From Halosimplex carlsbadense 2-9-1 (lineage in GTDB: Archaea; Halobacteriota; Halobacteria; Halobacteriales; Haloarculaceae), in contig NZ_AOIU01000035.1 of assembly GCF_000337455.1 (NCBI RefSeq), positions 55,646-119,645 of the forward strand: a DNA stretch of 64,000 nucleotides, written 5' to 3'. Below are positions 6,815 to 19,929 of the stretch, one piece after another; positions within the stretch are counted from its first letter, which is position 1; the number at the start of each line of letters is the position of its first letter. The translations under genes were made by a program, and so were the position numbers. The notes under the pieces are model-generated. The model was not told the DNA's origin. It made no database searches and was given only the letters and a program-made list of their open reading frames with translations.

Positions 6815-9800
6815 ATGCCCGAACGACTACCCGACCACTACGACCCGAACGCGGTCGAACAGCACGTCAAACAGCACTGGACGGACGCCGACGCCTTCCC
6901 CGGCGTCGACGCGCCCGCGGAGACCAGCCACGCCTACGAGTACGCCAAACGCCGCGCCGCCGAGCGGGGTGCCGAGGCGGACGAGGAGCCGTTCTCCTTC
7001 CTGGACGGGCCGCCCTTTACCAGCGGGCGGATGCACGTCGGCAACGCCTGGGGGAAGGTACTCAAGGACGCACTCCTGCGATATCACCGAATGTGCGGCC
7101 GCGCCGTCCTGGCCCGGCCGGGCTACGACACCCACGGCCTCCCGGTCGAGGTGAACGTCGAGCGCGATCACGACTTCGAGACGAAACATGCCGTCGAGGA
7201 GTACGGCGTCGACCGCTTCGTCGACGAGTGTCGCGCGTTCGTCGAGGACCAGCGCGCCGTGATGGACGAGGAGTTCCGCGACCTGGCGGTGTGGATGGAC
7301 TGGGACGACGTCTACCAGACGATGGACCCGGAGTACGTCGACACCGTCTGGGACGCCTTCGCCGCCCTCTACGAGCGCGGCCTGGTCGAGCGAGGCGACC
7401 AGGTGGTCAACACCTGTCCGCGCTGCGAGACGGCGGTATCGGACTCCAGGCTGGAGTACGACGACCGAACGGTCGACGCGGTGTACGTCGGTTTCCCGCT
7501 CGTGGGTGCCGGCCGCGACGGGACTCTCCTCGCGTGGACGACGACGCCGTGGACCGTGGTGGGCAACCAGTTCGTCGCGGTCGACGCCGACGGCGAGTAC
7601 GCGGCCGTGGCGGTGGACAGCGATGCCGTCACCACGGTGGGGCCGCTCTACGTCGCCGCCGAGCGCGTCGACGCGGCGATGGACGCGCTGGGCGTCGCCG
7701 ACGGCGAGTACGCGGTCGCGGAGACGCTCCCGGGGAGCGACCTCGTCGGCGCGAGGTATCGCCACCCGCTCGCGGAGCGGCTCCCGGACCACCCGACGCC
7801 GGAGGGAACGGTCGCCCACGCCGACTACGTCGAGACGGGCGGCGACGGGACCGGATTGGTCCACTCTGCGCCGGGGTTCGGCCACGAAGACTTCGAGCGC
7901 GCCAGCGAGGGGGACCTCGACCTCCCGACCTACTCTCCGGTGACCCTCGACGGGCGATTCACCGACGAGGCGGGACCGTTCGCGGGCCTGGCCGTTCACG
8001 GGGAGGGCCGGCGGGCGGTGGCCGACGCGCTCGACGAAGCGGGCGCCCTGTTGGGGAGCGAGCGGTTCACCCACGAGTACCCACGGTGTCCGCGGTGTGA
8101 CACCGACGTGGTGATGCGCGCGGCCGAGCAGTGGCTGGTGCGCGTGACCGGCCTGAAAGCCGACCTCCTCGACGCCGTCGAGGAGACGACCTGGTACCCC
8201 GCCGAGACCCGTGACGGCCGCTTCCGCAACACCGTCGAGGCGGCGCCTGACTGGAACGTCTCCCGCCAGCGCTACTGGGGGAGCCCCCTACCCGTCTGGC
8301 ACTGCGAGGGCTGCGGCCGCGACACCGTCGCCTCCTCGCGTGCCGACCTCGCCGAGCGCGCCGGCCTCGACGAGGTGCCCGAGGACCCGCACCGCCCGGT
8401 CGTCGACGAAGTGACCGTTCCCTGTCCGGACTGCGGGAGCGAGGCCGAGCGCGTGGCGGACGTGCTCGACGTGTGGTTCGACTCCGCCGTGGCCTCGTGG
8501 GCCAGTCTGCGCGAGCGCCCGAGCGAGACCCCTCGCCCCGAGAACTGGCCCGCGGATCTGGTCGTCGAGGGCAACGACCAGACGCGCGGCTGGTTCCTGA
8601 TGCAACTCTATCTCGGGGTGGCCTTCGCCGACCGGGCGCCCTACGAGGAGGTGCTGATGCACGGCTGGGCGCTGCTGGACGGCGAAGGGATGTCGAAATC
8701 GCGCGGCCACGTCCTCCGCCCGCCCGAGGTCGCCGACGCCCACGGCCGCGACGCGCTGCGAGCGCATCTGCTCGGTCACGAACAGCAGGGACAGGACGTG
8801 ACGATGACCTCCGAGATGACCGGCGTGGGGACGACCCGCGAGCGCTTCGACGTGGTGTGGAACGTCGCCCGCTTCGCCGCGATGTTCATGGCCGAGGACG
8901 GCTACGAGCCGTCGGTCGCCCTGGTCGCCGACCCCGACGAGCGCCGAGTGCTCGACGAGTGGGTCCTCGCGCGCCTGCGCGAGGTGGCCGAGCGAGCGAC
9001 CGCGGGCTTCGAGGAGCGCGAGCCGAACGTCGCGCTCGACGCCGTCCTCGACTTCCTCGTCGCGGACGTCTCGCGCTACTACGTCCAGACGGTCCGCGAC
9101 CGGGTGTGGACGCCCGACTCGACCGCGGACAAACGGGCGGCCTACGACACGCTCGGGACCGTCCTCGGCGTCTGCGTCCGGCTGCTCGCGCCGTTCGCGC
9201 CCCACCTCGCCGAGCGGCTGTATCGCGCCCTCGACGGCCCTGCCGACGCGGGCGAACCGACCGTCCACGCGACCGACTGGCCCGACGCCGACGCGCTCGG
9301 TCTCCCCGACGAGTCCGAGCTGGTCGAACAGGTGGGCGCCCTCCGTGCGGTCGAAGGGGCCGTGGCGACCGCCCGCCAGGAGATGGGGCGCAAGCATCGC
9401 TGGCCCGTCGTCGAGGTGGTCGTCGAAACCGACGAGGAACGAGTCGCGGCGGCCGTCGAGACCCACCGCGAGTTGCTCGCCGACCGCACCAACGCCGCGG
9501 CCGTCTCGCTGACCGACCGCTACCCCGCTCGCGAGCGCGTGATAGTCCCCGAGATGGACGCCGTCGGGCCGGCGTTCCGCGACGACGCGGCGGCCGTCGC
9601 CGACGCCGTCGAGGGGCGACCCGCCGAGGAACTGCCGCTGACGGCCACCGTCGACGGCGCCGAGTACGAGGTGACCGCGGAGATGGTGTCAGTGGTCGAG
9701 CGCGTCCCCGACGGGGTGCGACGAGTCCCGTTCGACGGCGGGACGGTCTACGTCGACGAGTCGCTGCCCGAGGGACTCCGCAGGGAGGGGCTAGCGCGCG

Positions 9801-10066
9801 ACGTCACCCGGCGCGCACAGGAGATGCGTGCCGACCTCGACCTGGCGGTCGACGAGCGGGTCCGGCTGACGGTCCGTACCGACGACGAGGCGCTCGCGGC
9901 GGCGGTGACCGACCACGCAGCGGACGTACGGAGCGCCGTCCGGGTCGACGACCTGACGGTCCTCGCCGGTGGTGACAGCGGCGCCGACGCTCACACTCGC
10001 GAGTGGACGGTCGACGGGTCGGCGGTGACGCTGGCGATGGAACCGACCAGCGGGTCGCGAGCCTGA
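6815..10066 (+). CDS. ileS: isoleucine--tRNA ligase
   Basis: Class I aminoacyl-tRNA synthetase of 1083 residues that charges tRNA-Ile. The HIGH-type signature is HVGN (near residue 72, in GRMHVGNAWGK) and the KMSKS-type loop is GMSKS (near 626). A large CP1 editing insertion carries TTTPWTV. CxxC pairs (CPRCETAV, CPRCDTD, CEGCGRD, CPDCGSE) suggest zinc knuckles, as in archaeal and eukaryotic-type IleRS. The C-terminal part (from about 880) is the anticodon-binding region. The start at 6815 (MPERLPDHYDP) matches the conserved N-terminus; the in-frame ATG at 6761 would add an unrelated 18-residue tail. It is preceded by an unusually structured leader. Confidence 0.97.
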   Translation: MPERLPDHYDPNAVEQHVKQHWTDADAFPGVDAPAETSHAYEYAKRRAAERGAEADEEPFSFLDGPPFTSGRMHVGNAWGKVLKDALLRYHRMCGRAVLARPGYDTHGLPVEVNVERDHDFETKHAVEEYGVDRFVDECRAFVEDQRAVMDEEFRDLAVWMDWDDVYQTMDPEYVDTVWDAFAALYERGLVERGDQVVNTCPRCETAVSDSRLEYDDRTVDAVYVGFPLVGAGRDGTLLAWTTTPWTVVGNQFVAVDADGEYAAVAVDSDAVTTVGPLYVAAERVDAAMDALGVADGEYAVAETLPGSDLVGARYRHPLAERLPDHPTPEGTVAHADYVETGGDGTGLVHSAPGFGHEDFERASEGDLDLPTYSPVTLDGRFTDEAGPFAGLAVHGEGRRAVADALDEAGALLGSERFTHEYPRCPRCDTDVVMRAAEQWLVRVTGLKADLLDAVEETTWYPAETRDGRFRNTVEAAPDWNVSRQRYWGSPLPVWHCEGCGRDTVASSRADLAERAGLDEVPEDPHRPVVDEVTVPCPDCGSEAERVADVLDVWFDSAVASWASLRERPSETPRPENWPADLVVEGNDQTRGWFLMQLYLGVAFADRAPYEEVLMHGWALLDGEGMSKSRGHVLRPPEVADAHGRDALRAHLLGHEQQGQDVTMTSEMTGVGTTRERFDVVWNVARFAAMFMAEDGYEPSVALVADPDERRVLDEWVLARLREVAERATAGFEEREPNVALDAVLDFLVADVSRYYVQTVRDRVWTPDSTADKRAAYDTLGTVLGVCVRLLAPFAPHLAERLYRALDGPADAGEPTVHATDWPDADALGLPDESELVEQVGALRAVEGAVATARQEMGRKHRWPVVEVVVETDEERVAAAVETHRELLADRTNAAAVSLTDRYPARERVIVPEMDAVGPAFRDDAAAVADAVEGRPAEELPLTATVDGAEYEVTAEMVSVVERVPDGVRRVPFDGGTVYVDESLPEGLRREGLARDVTRRAQEMRADLDLAVDERVRLTVRTDDEALAAAVTDHAADVRSAVRVDDLTVLAGGDSGADAHTREWTVDGSAVTLAMEPTSGSRA

Positions 10067-10472
10067 GTGATCGATGCACCGCGGAAGGATAGGATGGGAT
10101 GGGATGTCGCCGTTGGCGGGGAACGGGAGCGTGTGACCGTGCCGCGCCCCCGGCATGTGCAGGTGACTCGTCGCGGGGCATAAAGGGCCGTCAGACTTCG
10201 GGCTGACGACCGGCAGACGCCGGCCGATTTCGGGGTGAGATCGCAGTGCGACGACGTGATCGGCCGGCGTACTGGACCCCCACGTTTCCGTCCCGGCCGA
10301 CTGTCCGACACGCTCGCGAACTTGCTACGGTATCGCGCTCGCCCGCACCTATTATGTAAATAAACACCTATTATTGTCTGCATCCCCTTGCTGTATAATA
10401 ATTTAACGGAATGCGCGCAGATTACTGTATGAATCCGATTTATTTTTACCAGAAGTCTACGAGCGTCCACGC
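10067..10472 (+). promoter_or_regulatory. AT-rich regulatory region upstream of glutamate dehydrogenase
   Basis: This 406-base gap has no gene. The distal part is GC-rich, with GGATAGGATGGGATGGGATG at about 10086-10105. The proximal part (10346-10450) is AT-rich against the background. The 10-base sequence CACCTATTAT is repeated exactly at 10346-10355 and 10365-10374, 19 bases apart or about two helical turns. GTATAATAATTTAA follows at about 10392-10405. A TATA-like TTTATTTT sits near 10439-10446, 30 bases before the start codon. The repeats are plausible operators for a dimeric regulator and the near element the core promoter. Confidence 0.5.
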
Positions 10473-11729
10473 ATGGGATCCGACGTAAACCCGTTCGAGA
10501 GCCTACAGGAACAGATCGACGAGGCCGCGCAGTACCTCGACGTCGACGAGGGCATGCTGGAGCGGCTGAAAAATCCCGAGCGCATCCTGGAGACGAACCT
10601 CTCGGTCGAGATGGACGACGGTTCGGTCGAGGTCTTCCGCGCGTACCGGTCGCAGTTCAACGGTGACCGCGGTCCCTACAAGGGCGGCATCCGCTATCAC
10701 CCGCAGGTCTCCCGCGACGAGGTCAAGGCGCTGTCGGGCTGGATGGCCTACAAGACCGCGACCGTCGGTATCCCGCTCGGCGGCGGCAAGGGCGGTATCA
10801 TCATCGACCCCGACGACTACTCCGAGGACGAACTCGAACGCATCACGCGCGCCTTCGCGACGGAACTGACCCCGCTCATCGGCGAGGACCGCGACGTGCC
10901 CGCGCCCGACGTGAACACGGGTCAGCGCGAGATGAACTGGATCAAAGACACCTACGAGACCCTGGAGAACACCACGGAGCCGGGCGTCATCACCGGCAAG
11001 GACCTCTCCAGCGGCGGCAGCGAGGGCCGCGTCGAAGCGACCGGTCGCTCGACGGTCATCGCCGCCCGCGAGGCGTTCGACTACCTCGGCGAGGACATCG
11101 CCGACGCCACCGTCGCCGTCCAGGGCTACGGCAACGCCGGCTGGATCTCCGCGAAGCTCGTCGACGAGATGGGCGCCGACGTGGTCGCCGTCTCCGACTC
11201 CAGCGGCGGTGTCTACACCGAGGACGGCCTCGACCCCGTCGCCGCCAAGGACCACAAGCGCGAGACCGGGAGCGTCGCCGGCTTCCACGGCGCCGACGAG
11301 GCGGTCACCAACGACGAGTTGCTCCAGCTCGACGTGGACCTGCTGATCCCCGCGGCCCTGGAGAACGCCATCGACGAGGCGATCGCCGAGGGCGTCCAGG
11401 CCGACGTGATCTCCGAGGCCGCCAACGGTCCGATCACCCCCGCCGGGGACGACGTGCTCGAAGAGAAAGATGTCGTCATCGTGCCCGACATCCTCGCCAA
11501 CGCCGGCGGCGTCACCGTCTCCTACTTCGAGTGGGTCCAGAACCGTCAGCGCTTCTACTGGTCGGAGGAGCGCGTCAACGAGGAGCTCGAAGACATCGTC
11601 GTCGAACAGTTCGACACGCTCGTCGACGCCTACGAGGACCACGACCTGCCGAGTATGCGGGTCGCGGCCTACGTCGTCGCCATCCAGCGCGTCCTCGACG
11701 CGGCCGAACAGGCCGGCACCTGGGCCTGA
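10473..11729 (+). CDS. gdh: glutamate dehydrogenase
   Basis: Hexameric Glu/Leu/Phe/Val dehydrogenase of 418 residues that interconverts glutamate with 2-oxoglutarate and ammonium. YKGGIRYHP (substrate-binding region) and PLGGGKGGI with the catalytic Lys lie near residues 70-110. [10 protein letters not shown] (about 213-222) is the Rossmann dinucleotide loop. VSDSSGGVY, just after it, lies where NAD versus NADP preference is set; I cannot assign the cofactor with confidence. The promoter centred near 10443 gives a leaderless start at 10473. Glutamate synthase follows 316 bases downstream, giving two routes for ammonium assimilation side by side. Haloarchaea often have several paralogues, so the exact symbol is uncertain. 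Confidence 0.95.
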   Translation: MGSDVNPFESLQEQIDEAAQYLDVDEGMLERLKNPERILETNLSVEMDDGSVEVFRAYRSQFNGDRGPYKGGIRYHPQVSRDEVKALSGWMAYKTATVGIPLGGGKGGIIIDPDDYSEDELERITRAFATELTPLIGEDRDVPAPDVNTGQREMNWIKDTYETLENTTEPGVITGKDLSSGGSEGRVEATGRSTVIAAREAFDYLGEDIADATVAVQGYGNAGWISAKLVDEMGADVVAVSDSSGGVYTEDGLDPVAAKDHKRETGSVAGFHGADEAVTNDELLQLDVDLLIPAALENAIDEAIAEGVQADVISEAANGPITPAGDDVLEEKDVVIVPDILANAGGVTVSYFEWVQNRQRFYWSEERVNEELEDIVVEQFDTLVDAYEDHDLPSMRVAAYVVAIQRVLDAAEQAGTWA

Positions 11730-12045
11730 GCGACGCTCACCCCCCGGTCCTGATGCGACTGGTCCGCCGCCGGGCCAGATGTCCCCACTCGACTCTGCTA
11801 TCGTCGTGAGAATCTTTTCGATCCTGCGGTACTTATTCCAGGAATGGCCAGTAATACCCGATATCCGATAGTGTTTTACCTGTGAAACCGAGTAATGAAG
11901 TACGTTCGATCACGCGATAGATCCCTGACGAACGATCTGGACATTGTATGTCTGGGAGGCTCCTTATACTCCTAAGTATGGATATAACAGTCATATAGTC
12001 TATCAGGCAAAGCGTTTTATCGAGGTACCGGGTAGGTCCGAGGAC
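11730..12045 (+). promoter_or_regulatory. AT-rich regulatory region upstream of gltB
   Basis: No gene. Between 11820 and 12030 the sequence is far more AT-rich than the flanks and holds small palindromes: ATTCC-A-GGAAT at 11835-11845 and ATACT-CCTA-AGTAT near 11968-11981. These are possible regulator sites. A core TATA-like GTTTTATCG lies at about 12014-12022, 28 bases before the ATG at 12046. An in-frame ATG at 11944 falls inside this region and is rejected as a start. Confidence 0.45.
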
Positions 12046-16581
<4,536 letters not shown>

Positions 16582-16681
16582 CGCGGCCGTACCCCGCCGG
16601 ATTCGAGCAGTCGCATCTTTTCACCCGCGGCGACAGTTCGAGTGTCGTCGCAGTCCTGCGAATTTCGCTCGGAGCGGAAGG

Positions 16682-16690
16682 CATATATCC
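16682..16690 (+). promoter_or_regulatory. TATA-like element of the two-HTH regulator gene
   Basis: CATATATCC is centred 28 bases before the ATG at 16714, fitting a leaderless transcript. Confidence 0.5.
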
Positions 16691-16713
16691 GTCCGCAGGC
16701 TGTGGATCTGCCA

Positions 16714-17664
16714 ATGAGCCGAGCGGACCGCGGAGCCGACCAGCCGCGAGCGGTGATCCACCGGCGGATTCTCGACGTGGCCGAGTCGAACCCCGAGGCG
16801 TCGCTGGCGGCGATCGCCGAGGAGGTCACCGGCGCCTCTCCGAACCTCGTCGAGCGCGTCCTCGACGAGTACGGCGACCCCGGAAACGAGCCCGAATCGG
16901 GCGACCAGAACGACCAAGACATGAACGCGACGGACCCCGCGACACCCGAAACGGACTCCGCGAACGGACAGGGGGGATCGGCGACCGACGAGCCCACCGA
17001 GACGCCGGCGGCCACTGACCTCTCCGAGAAACAGCGCCGGACGCTCCGGGTGCTGTACGAGCGTCCCGGCGCCTCGCAGGGCGACCTGGCCCAACAGCTC
17101 GACGTGACGCGAGCGACGGTCAGCCGCCGCCTCAACGCGATCCCCGGCTTCGACTGGAGTGACCGCCGCGAGTTCGCCGAATCGGTCTTCGACCGCCCCG
17201 ACCGGTCCGCCGCGGATGCCGAGACGGAGGACGATTCCGGGCCCGTTGCCGAGGAACGGACCGAAGCGACCGACTCCGAGGCGGCCGACGAGAGGGGCGA
17301 CGACGGCATCGACACGGACGGCACGGAGACCGACGCGGCGGGTACCGAACAGTCGAACGACGGAGACGCGGACCTGTCGTCTGACGGGAGTTCGTCGCGC
17401 GCCGAGAGACGGGAAGCAGTCGATCCGGCGGCCCTCGACGCCGTCGAGGGAGCGCTCGCCGACCTCGAAGCGCGTATCGAGGCGGTCGAATCGGAGGCGG
17501 CCGGATCGAAGGCGGTCGAATCGGAGGCGGCCGGATCGGAGGAGTCGTGCGGGACCGCGCTCCCCCCGGAACTGGCACACAAGGTCGTCCACGCCTGCAT
17601 GGAGTCCGACCGACTCACCGAGGACGAGGAACTGGACGTGCTGCGGGCGTTCATGGAAGAGTGA
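16714..17664 (+). CDS. putative transcription regulator with two winged-helix segments
   Basis: Protein of 316 residues. Residues about 12-50 (ILDVAESNPEASLAAIAEEV) look like a first HTH. Residues about 102-148 (LRVLYERPGASQGDLAQQL, then RATVSRRL) form a clear MarR/ArsR-like winged helix with a recognition helix. A long acidic low-complexity linker follows, then a heptad-like segment that may form a coiled coil, and a short conserved-looking helical tail ending ELDVLRAFMEE. The linker contains a 30-base in-frame tandem duplication (17481-17508 and 17511-17538). I chose 16714 over 16642 because a TATA element sits 28 bases upstream. Its target is unknown; the dap genes lie downstream with their own promoter. 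Confidence 0.75.
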   Translation: MSRADRGADQPRAVIHRRILDVAESNPEASLAAIAEEVTGASPNLVERVLDEYGDPGNEPESGDQNDQDMNATDPATPETDSANGQGGSATDEPTETPAATDLSEKQRRTLRVLYERPGASQGDLAQQLDVTRATVSRRLNAIPGFDWSDRREFAESVFDRPDRSAADAETEDDSGPVAEERTEATDSEAADERGDDGIDTDGTETDAAGTEQSNDGDADLSSDGSSSRAERREAVDPAALDAVEGALADLEARIEAVESEAAGSKAVESEAAGSEESCGTALPPELAHKVVHACMESDRLTEDEELDVLRAFMEE

Positions 17665-17970
17665 GTCAGACCTCCCGGTCGCGCTCGTCGGCGGCCGACG
17701 GTCTCCGCAACCGATAAGTCGTTTCGCGCGTCTCTCTGGTATATGGTTCACCCAGCGCTCGCGGTCGATACCGCCGTCGAGCCGGGTGTATCGGTCGCTT
17801 CTCCGAAACGCAAACGGTCGGAAGGCTCCCGGCGAGCGTAGCGCACTCGTCGCGGGCCATCTTCGTCCGGTCGCGAACTCCTCGACACCGCCGGTCGTCG
17901 AGCGGGCCGCGACCGTCCGCACCGGCCACGACCCACGCAGCATATCACCCACCCACGCGAACACCGACCA
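17665..17970. other. intergenic region before dapA
   Basis: 306 bases with no supported gene. AT-rich spots at 17739-17747 (GGTATATGG) and a minus-strand CGAAACGACTTATCGG near 17715-17730 resemble promoter elements but lead into no recognisable gene. CATATCAC at 17941-17948 is a weak TATA 27 bases before dapA. Confidence 0.35.
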
Positions 17971-18897
17971 ATGACGACGTTCCAGTTCCGCGGCGTGTAC
18001 CCCGCAATGTGTACGCCGTTCGACGACGACGGTAGCATCGACTTCGAGACACTCCGAACCGACGCCCAGCGGCTCGAACGCGCGGGCGTCGACGGGCTCG
18101 TCCCCTGCGGTTCCACGGGGGAATCGGCGACGCTCACCCACGACGAACACATCGAGGTCGTCGAGGCGGTCATCGACGCCGTCGACGACGTGCCCGTGAT
18201 CGCCGGCTCCGGCTCGAACAACACCCGCGAGGCGCTGTCGCTGTCCCGCCGCGCGGCCGACGCCGGTGCCGACGCGCTCCTCCTCATCTCCCCCTACTAC
18301 AACAAGCCCGAACAGCAGGGGATCGTCGACCACTTCGAGACAATCGCCGACGAGATCGACCTGCCGCAGATCGTCTACAACGTCCCCTCCCGGACCGGGT
18401 CCAACATCGAGCCCGCCACCGTCGCTGAACTCGCCGAACATCCCAATATCCAGGGCTACAAGGCCGCAAGCGGCGACATGGGACAGATCAGCGAGATCGT
18501 CGAGCGGACTCGGGACACCGATCTCGACGTGCTCTCGGGCGACGACGGCATGACGCTCCCGATGCTCTCCGTCGGCGGGACGGGCGCGATCAGCGTCGCC
18601 GCGAACATCGAGCCCGAGCGGACCTGTGCGATGGTCGGCGCGGCGCTCGCCGGCGACTTCGAGCGCGCCCGCGAGATCCACCACCGACTCGGTCCCCTGT
18701 TCCGCGAACTGTTCGTCGAGACCAACCCGATCCCGGTCAAGGAGGCCATGGGGATCCGCGGGTACAGCTCCGCGCGGATGCGCTCGCCGCTGACGCGCCT
18801 CTCCGAGGAGCACCGCGACGACCTGCAGGCGATCCTCGACGCCCTCGAATCCGAAACCTTCGATTACGAGGACGACTACGCCGAGATCGAACGATGA
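17971..18897 (+). CDS. dapA: 4-hydroxy-tetrahydrodipicolinate synthase
   Basis: Condenses pyruvate with aspartate semialdehyde, the first committed step of diaminopimelate/lysine synthesis. The 308-residue TIM barrel shows CGSTGESATLT (about 48-58), the catalytic Tyr region QIVYNVPSRTG (about 132-142) and the Schiff-base Lys in IQGYKAASGD (about 161-170). SGDDGMTLP and SVGGTGAISVAANI are typical of the family. The ATG is 27 bases after a weak TATA-like element. It overlaps dapB by four bases (ATGA), so the two are translationally coupled. Confidence 0.95.
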   Translation: MTTFQFRGVYPAMCTPFDDDGSIDFETLRTDAQRLERAGVDGLVPCGSTGESATLTHDEHIEVVEAVIDAVDDVPVIAGSGSNNTREALSLSRRAADAGADALLLISPYYNKPEQQGIVDHFETIADEIDLPQIVYNVPSRTGSNIEPATVAELAEHPNIQGYKAASGDMGQISEIVERTRDTDLDVLSGDDGMTLPMLSVGGTGAISVAANIEPERTCAMVGAALAGDFERAREIHHRLGPLFRELFVETNPIPVKEAMGIRGYSSARMRSPLTRLSEEHRDDLQAILDALESETFDYEDDYAEIER

Positions 18898-19658
18898 GCA
18901 CGGCGATCGCGGTCAACGGTGCGGCCGGGCGGATGGGACGGACTGTCATCGAGACGGCGAGCGAACGCGACGACGTCGAGGTCGTCGTCGGCTTCCACGC
19001 GACCGACGCCGGCGATATCGGCGGCGTTCCGGTCGTCGAGAGCGACGGGGTCGCCAGCGCGCTCGCCGAGCACGACGTGGACGCCGTCGTGGACTTCTCG
19101 ACTCCCGAGGCCGCGCTCGGGATCGTCGACGCCTGCATCGCGGCGGACGTGGCGCTCGTCGTCGGGACGACCGGCTTCGACGCCGAGGGGTTCGACGCGC
19201 TCGAAGCGGCCAGCGACGAGATCCCCGTCCTCAAGGCGACTAACTTCTCGCGTGGGATCCAGGTGCTGCTTCGGACCGTCACCGAAGCCGTCGGCGCGCT
19301 CGACGGCTACGACCTGGAGCTGATGGAGACCCACCACAACGACAAGGTCGACGCGCCCTCCGGCACCGCGAACACGATTCTGGAGACCGTGCAGGACGAG
19401 CGCGACGTGGAACCGGTGTACGGGCGCGAGGGCCACGCCCCCCGCGACGAGGACGAGATCGGCGTGTTCGCCCGTCGAGCCGGCGACATCCGCGGCGAAC
19501 ACGAACTCGTCCTCGCCGGCAACGACGAGGTCCTCAGCCTCTCGCACCGCGCGGAGGACCGGGGAGTCTTCGCCGCGGGCGCGCTCGACGCCGCGGGCTG
19601 GCTCGTCGACCGGGGCGACGGCTGGCACGAGTTCGACGACGTGATCGACGAGGACTGA
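18894..19658 (+). CDS. dapB: 4-hydroxy-tetrahydrodipicolinate reductase
   Basis: Reduces the DapA product to tetrahydrodipicolinate with NAD(P)H. The protein has 254 residues. GAAGRMGRTVIE (about 9-20) is the Rossmann nucleotide loop, and VVGTTGF and ATNFSRGIQVL mark the domain boundary. ETHHNDKVDAPSGTA (about 142-156) is the catalytic and substrate-binding motif. The start overlaps the dapA stop by four bases. dapD lies 271 bases downstream, with a tiny opposing gene between, so the pathway is not one continuous operon here. Confidence 0.95.
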   Translation: MSTAIAVNGAAGRMGRTVIETASERDDVEVVVGFHATDAGDIGGVPVVESDGVASALAEHDVDAVVDFSTPEAALGIVDACIAADVALVVGTTGFDAEGFDALEAASDEIPVLKATNFSRGIQVLLRTVTEAVGALDGYDLELMETHHNDKVDAPSGTANTILETVQDERDVEPVYGREGHAPRDEDEIGVFARRAGDIRGEHELVLAGNDEVLSLSHRAEDRGVFAAGALDAAGWLVDRGDGWHEFDDVIDED

Positions 19659-19666
19659 GCGACCCG

Positions 19667-19834
19667 CTATCCCGCTTTCGCCGCGAGTCGCGGCCACGCG
19701 ACGTGTCGGACGACGACGCCGAGCGCCACCGCCCAGACGAACGCGAGCGCCGCGACGAACGTTCGGACCGCGCGTCGCCGAGCGTCCCCGTCGCCGCCCG
19801 CCGCGTCGGATGCGTCTCCCCGGACGAAACTCAT
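19667..19834 (-). CDS. tiny single-helix membrane protein
   Basis: A 55-residue frame opposite to the dap genes. Its N-terminus is polar (MSFVRGDASDAAGGDGDARRR). It is followed by one hydrophobic segment (residues about 25-43) flanked by RTF and RHV, then a short basic tail, which suggests a single-pass protein with basic residues on both sides. A TATA-like AAGTATTTAC (19861-19870, minus strand) lies about 30 bases before the ATG, exactly the leaderless spacing, which is the main reason to believe it. It ends eight bases after dapB, converging with it. I recognise no family. Confidence 0.55.
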   Translation of the reverse strand: MSFVRGDASDAAGGDGDARRRAVRTFVAALAFVWAVALGVVVRHVAWPRLAAKAG

Positions 19835-19860
19835 TGCTAAGCGGACATCTCCGTGACCCG

Positions 19861-19870
19861 GTAAATACTT
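19861..19870 (-). promoter_or_regulatory. TATA-like element of the 55-aa membrane gene
   Basis: AAGTATTTAC on the minus strand is centred about 31 bases before the ATG at 19834. It lies in the divergent space shared with dapD, whose own GTTTTGCC element is near 19898-19905. Confidence 0.45.
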
Positions 19871-19929
19871 TCTTCCCCGCGGCGGCGACTCCGAGAGTGT
19901 TTTGCCCCCGGGGTGTGCATTCCTCGGGT

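Noticed and set aside
11944-12045. Upstream in-frame ATG of gltB
   Set aside because: It lies in the AT-rich promoter island before the core TATA-like element, and the extra residues resemble nothing in the family.
17666-17929. Minus-strand frame of 87 codons before dapA
   Set aside because: Arg-rich sequence without domain, starting in the dapA promoter area. A promoter-like CGAAACGACTTATCGG exists on that strand but is not placed for this frame.
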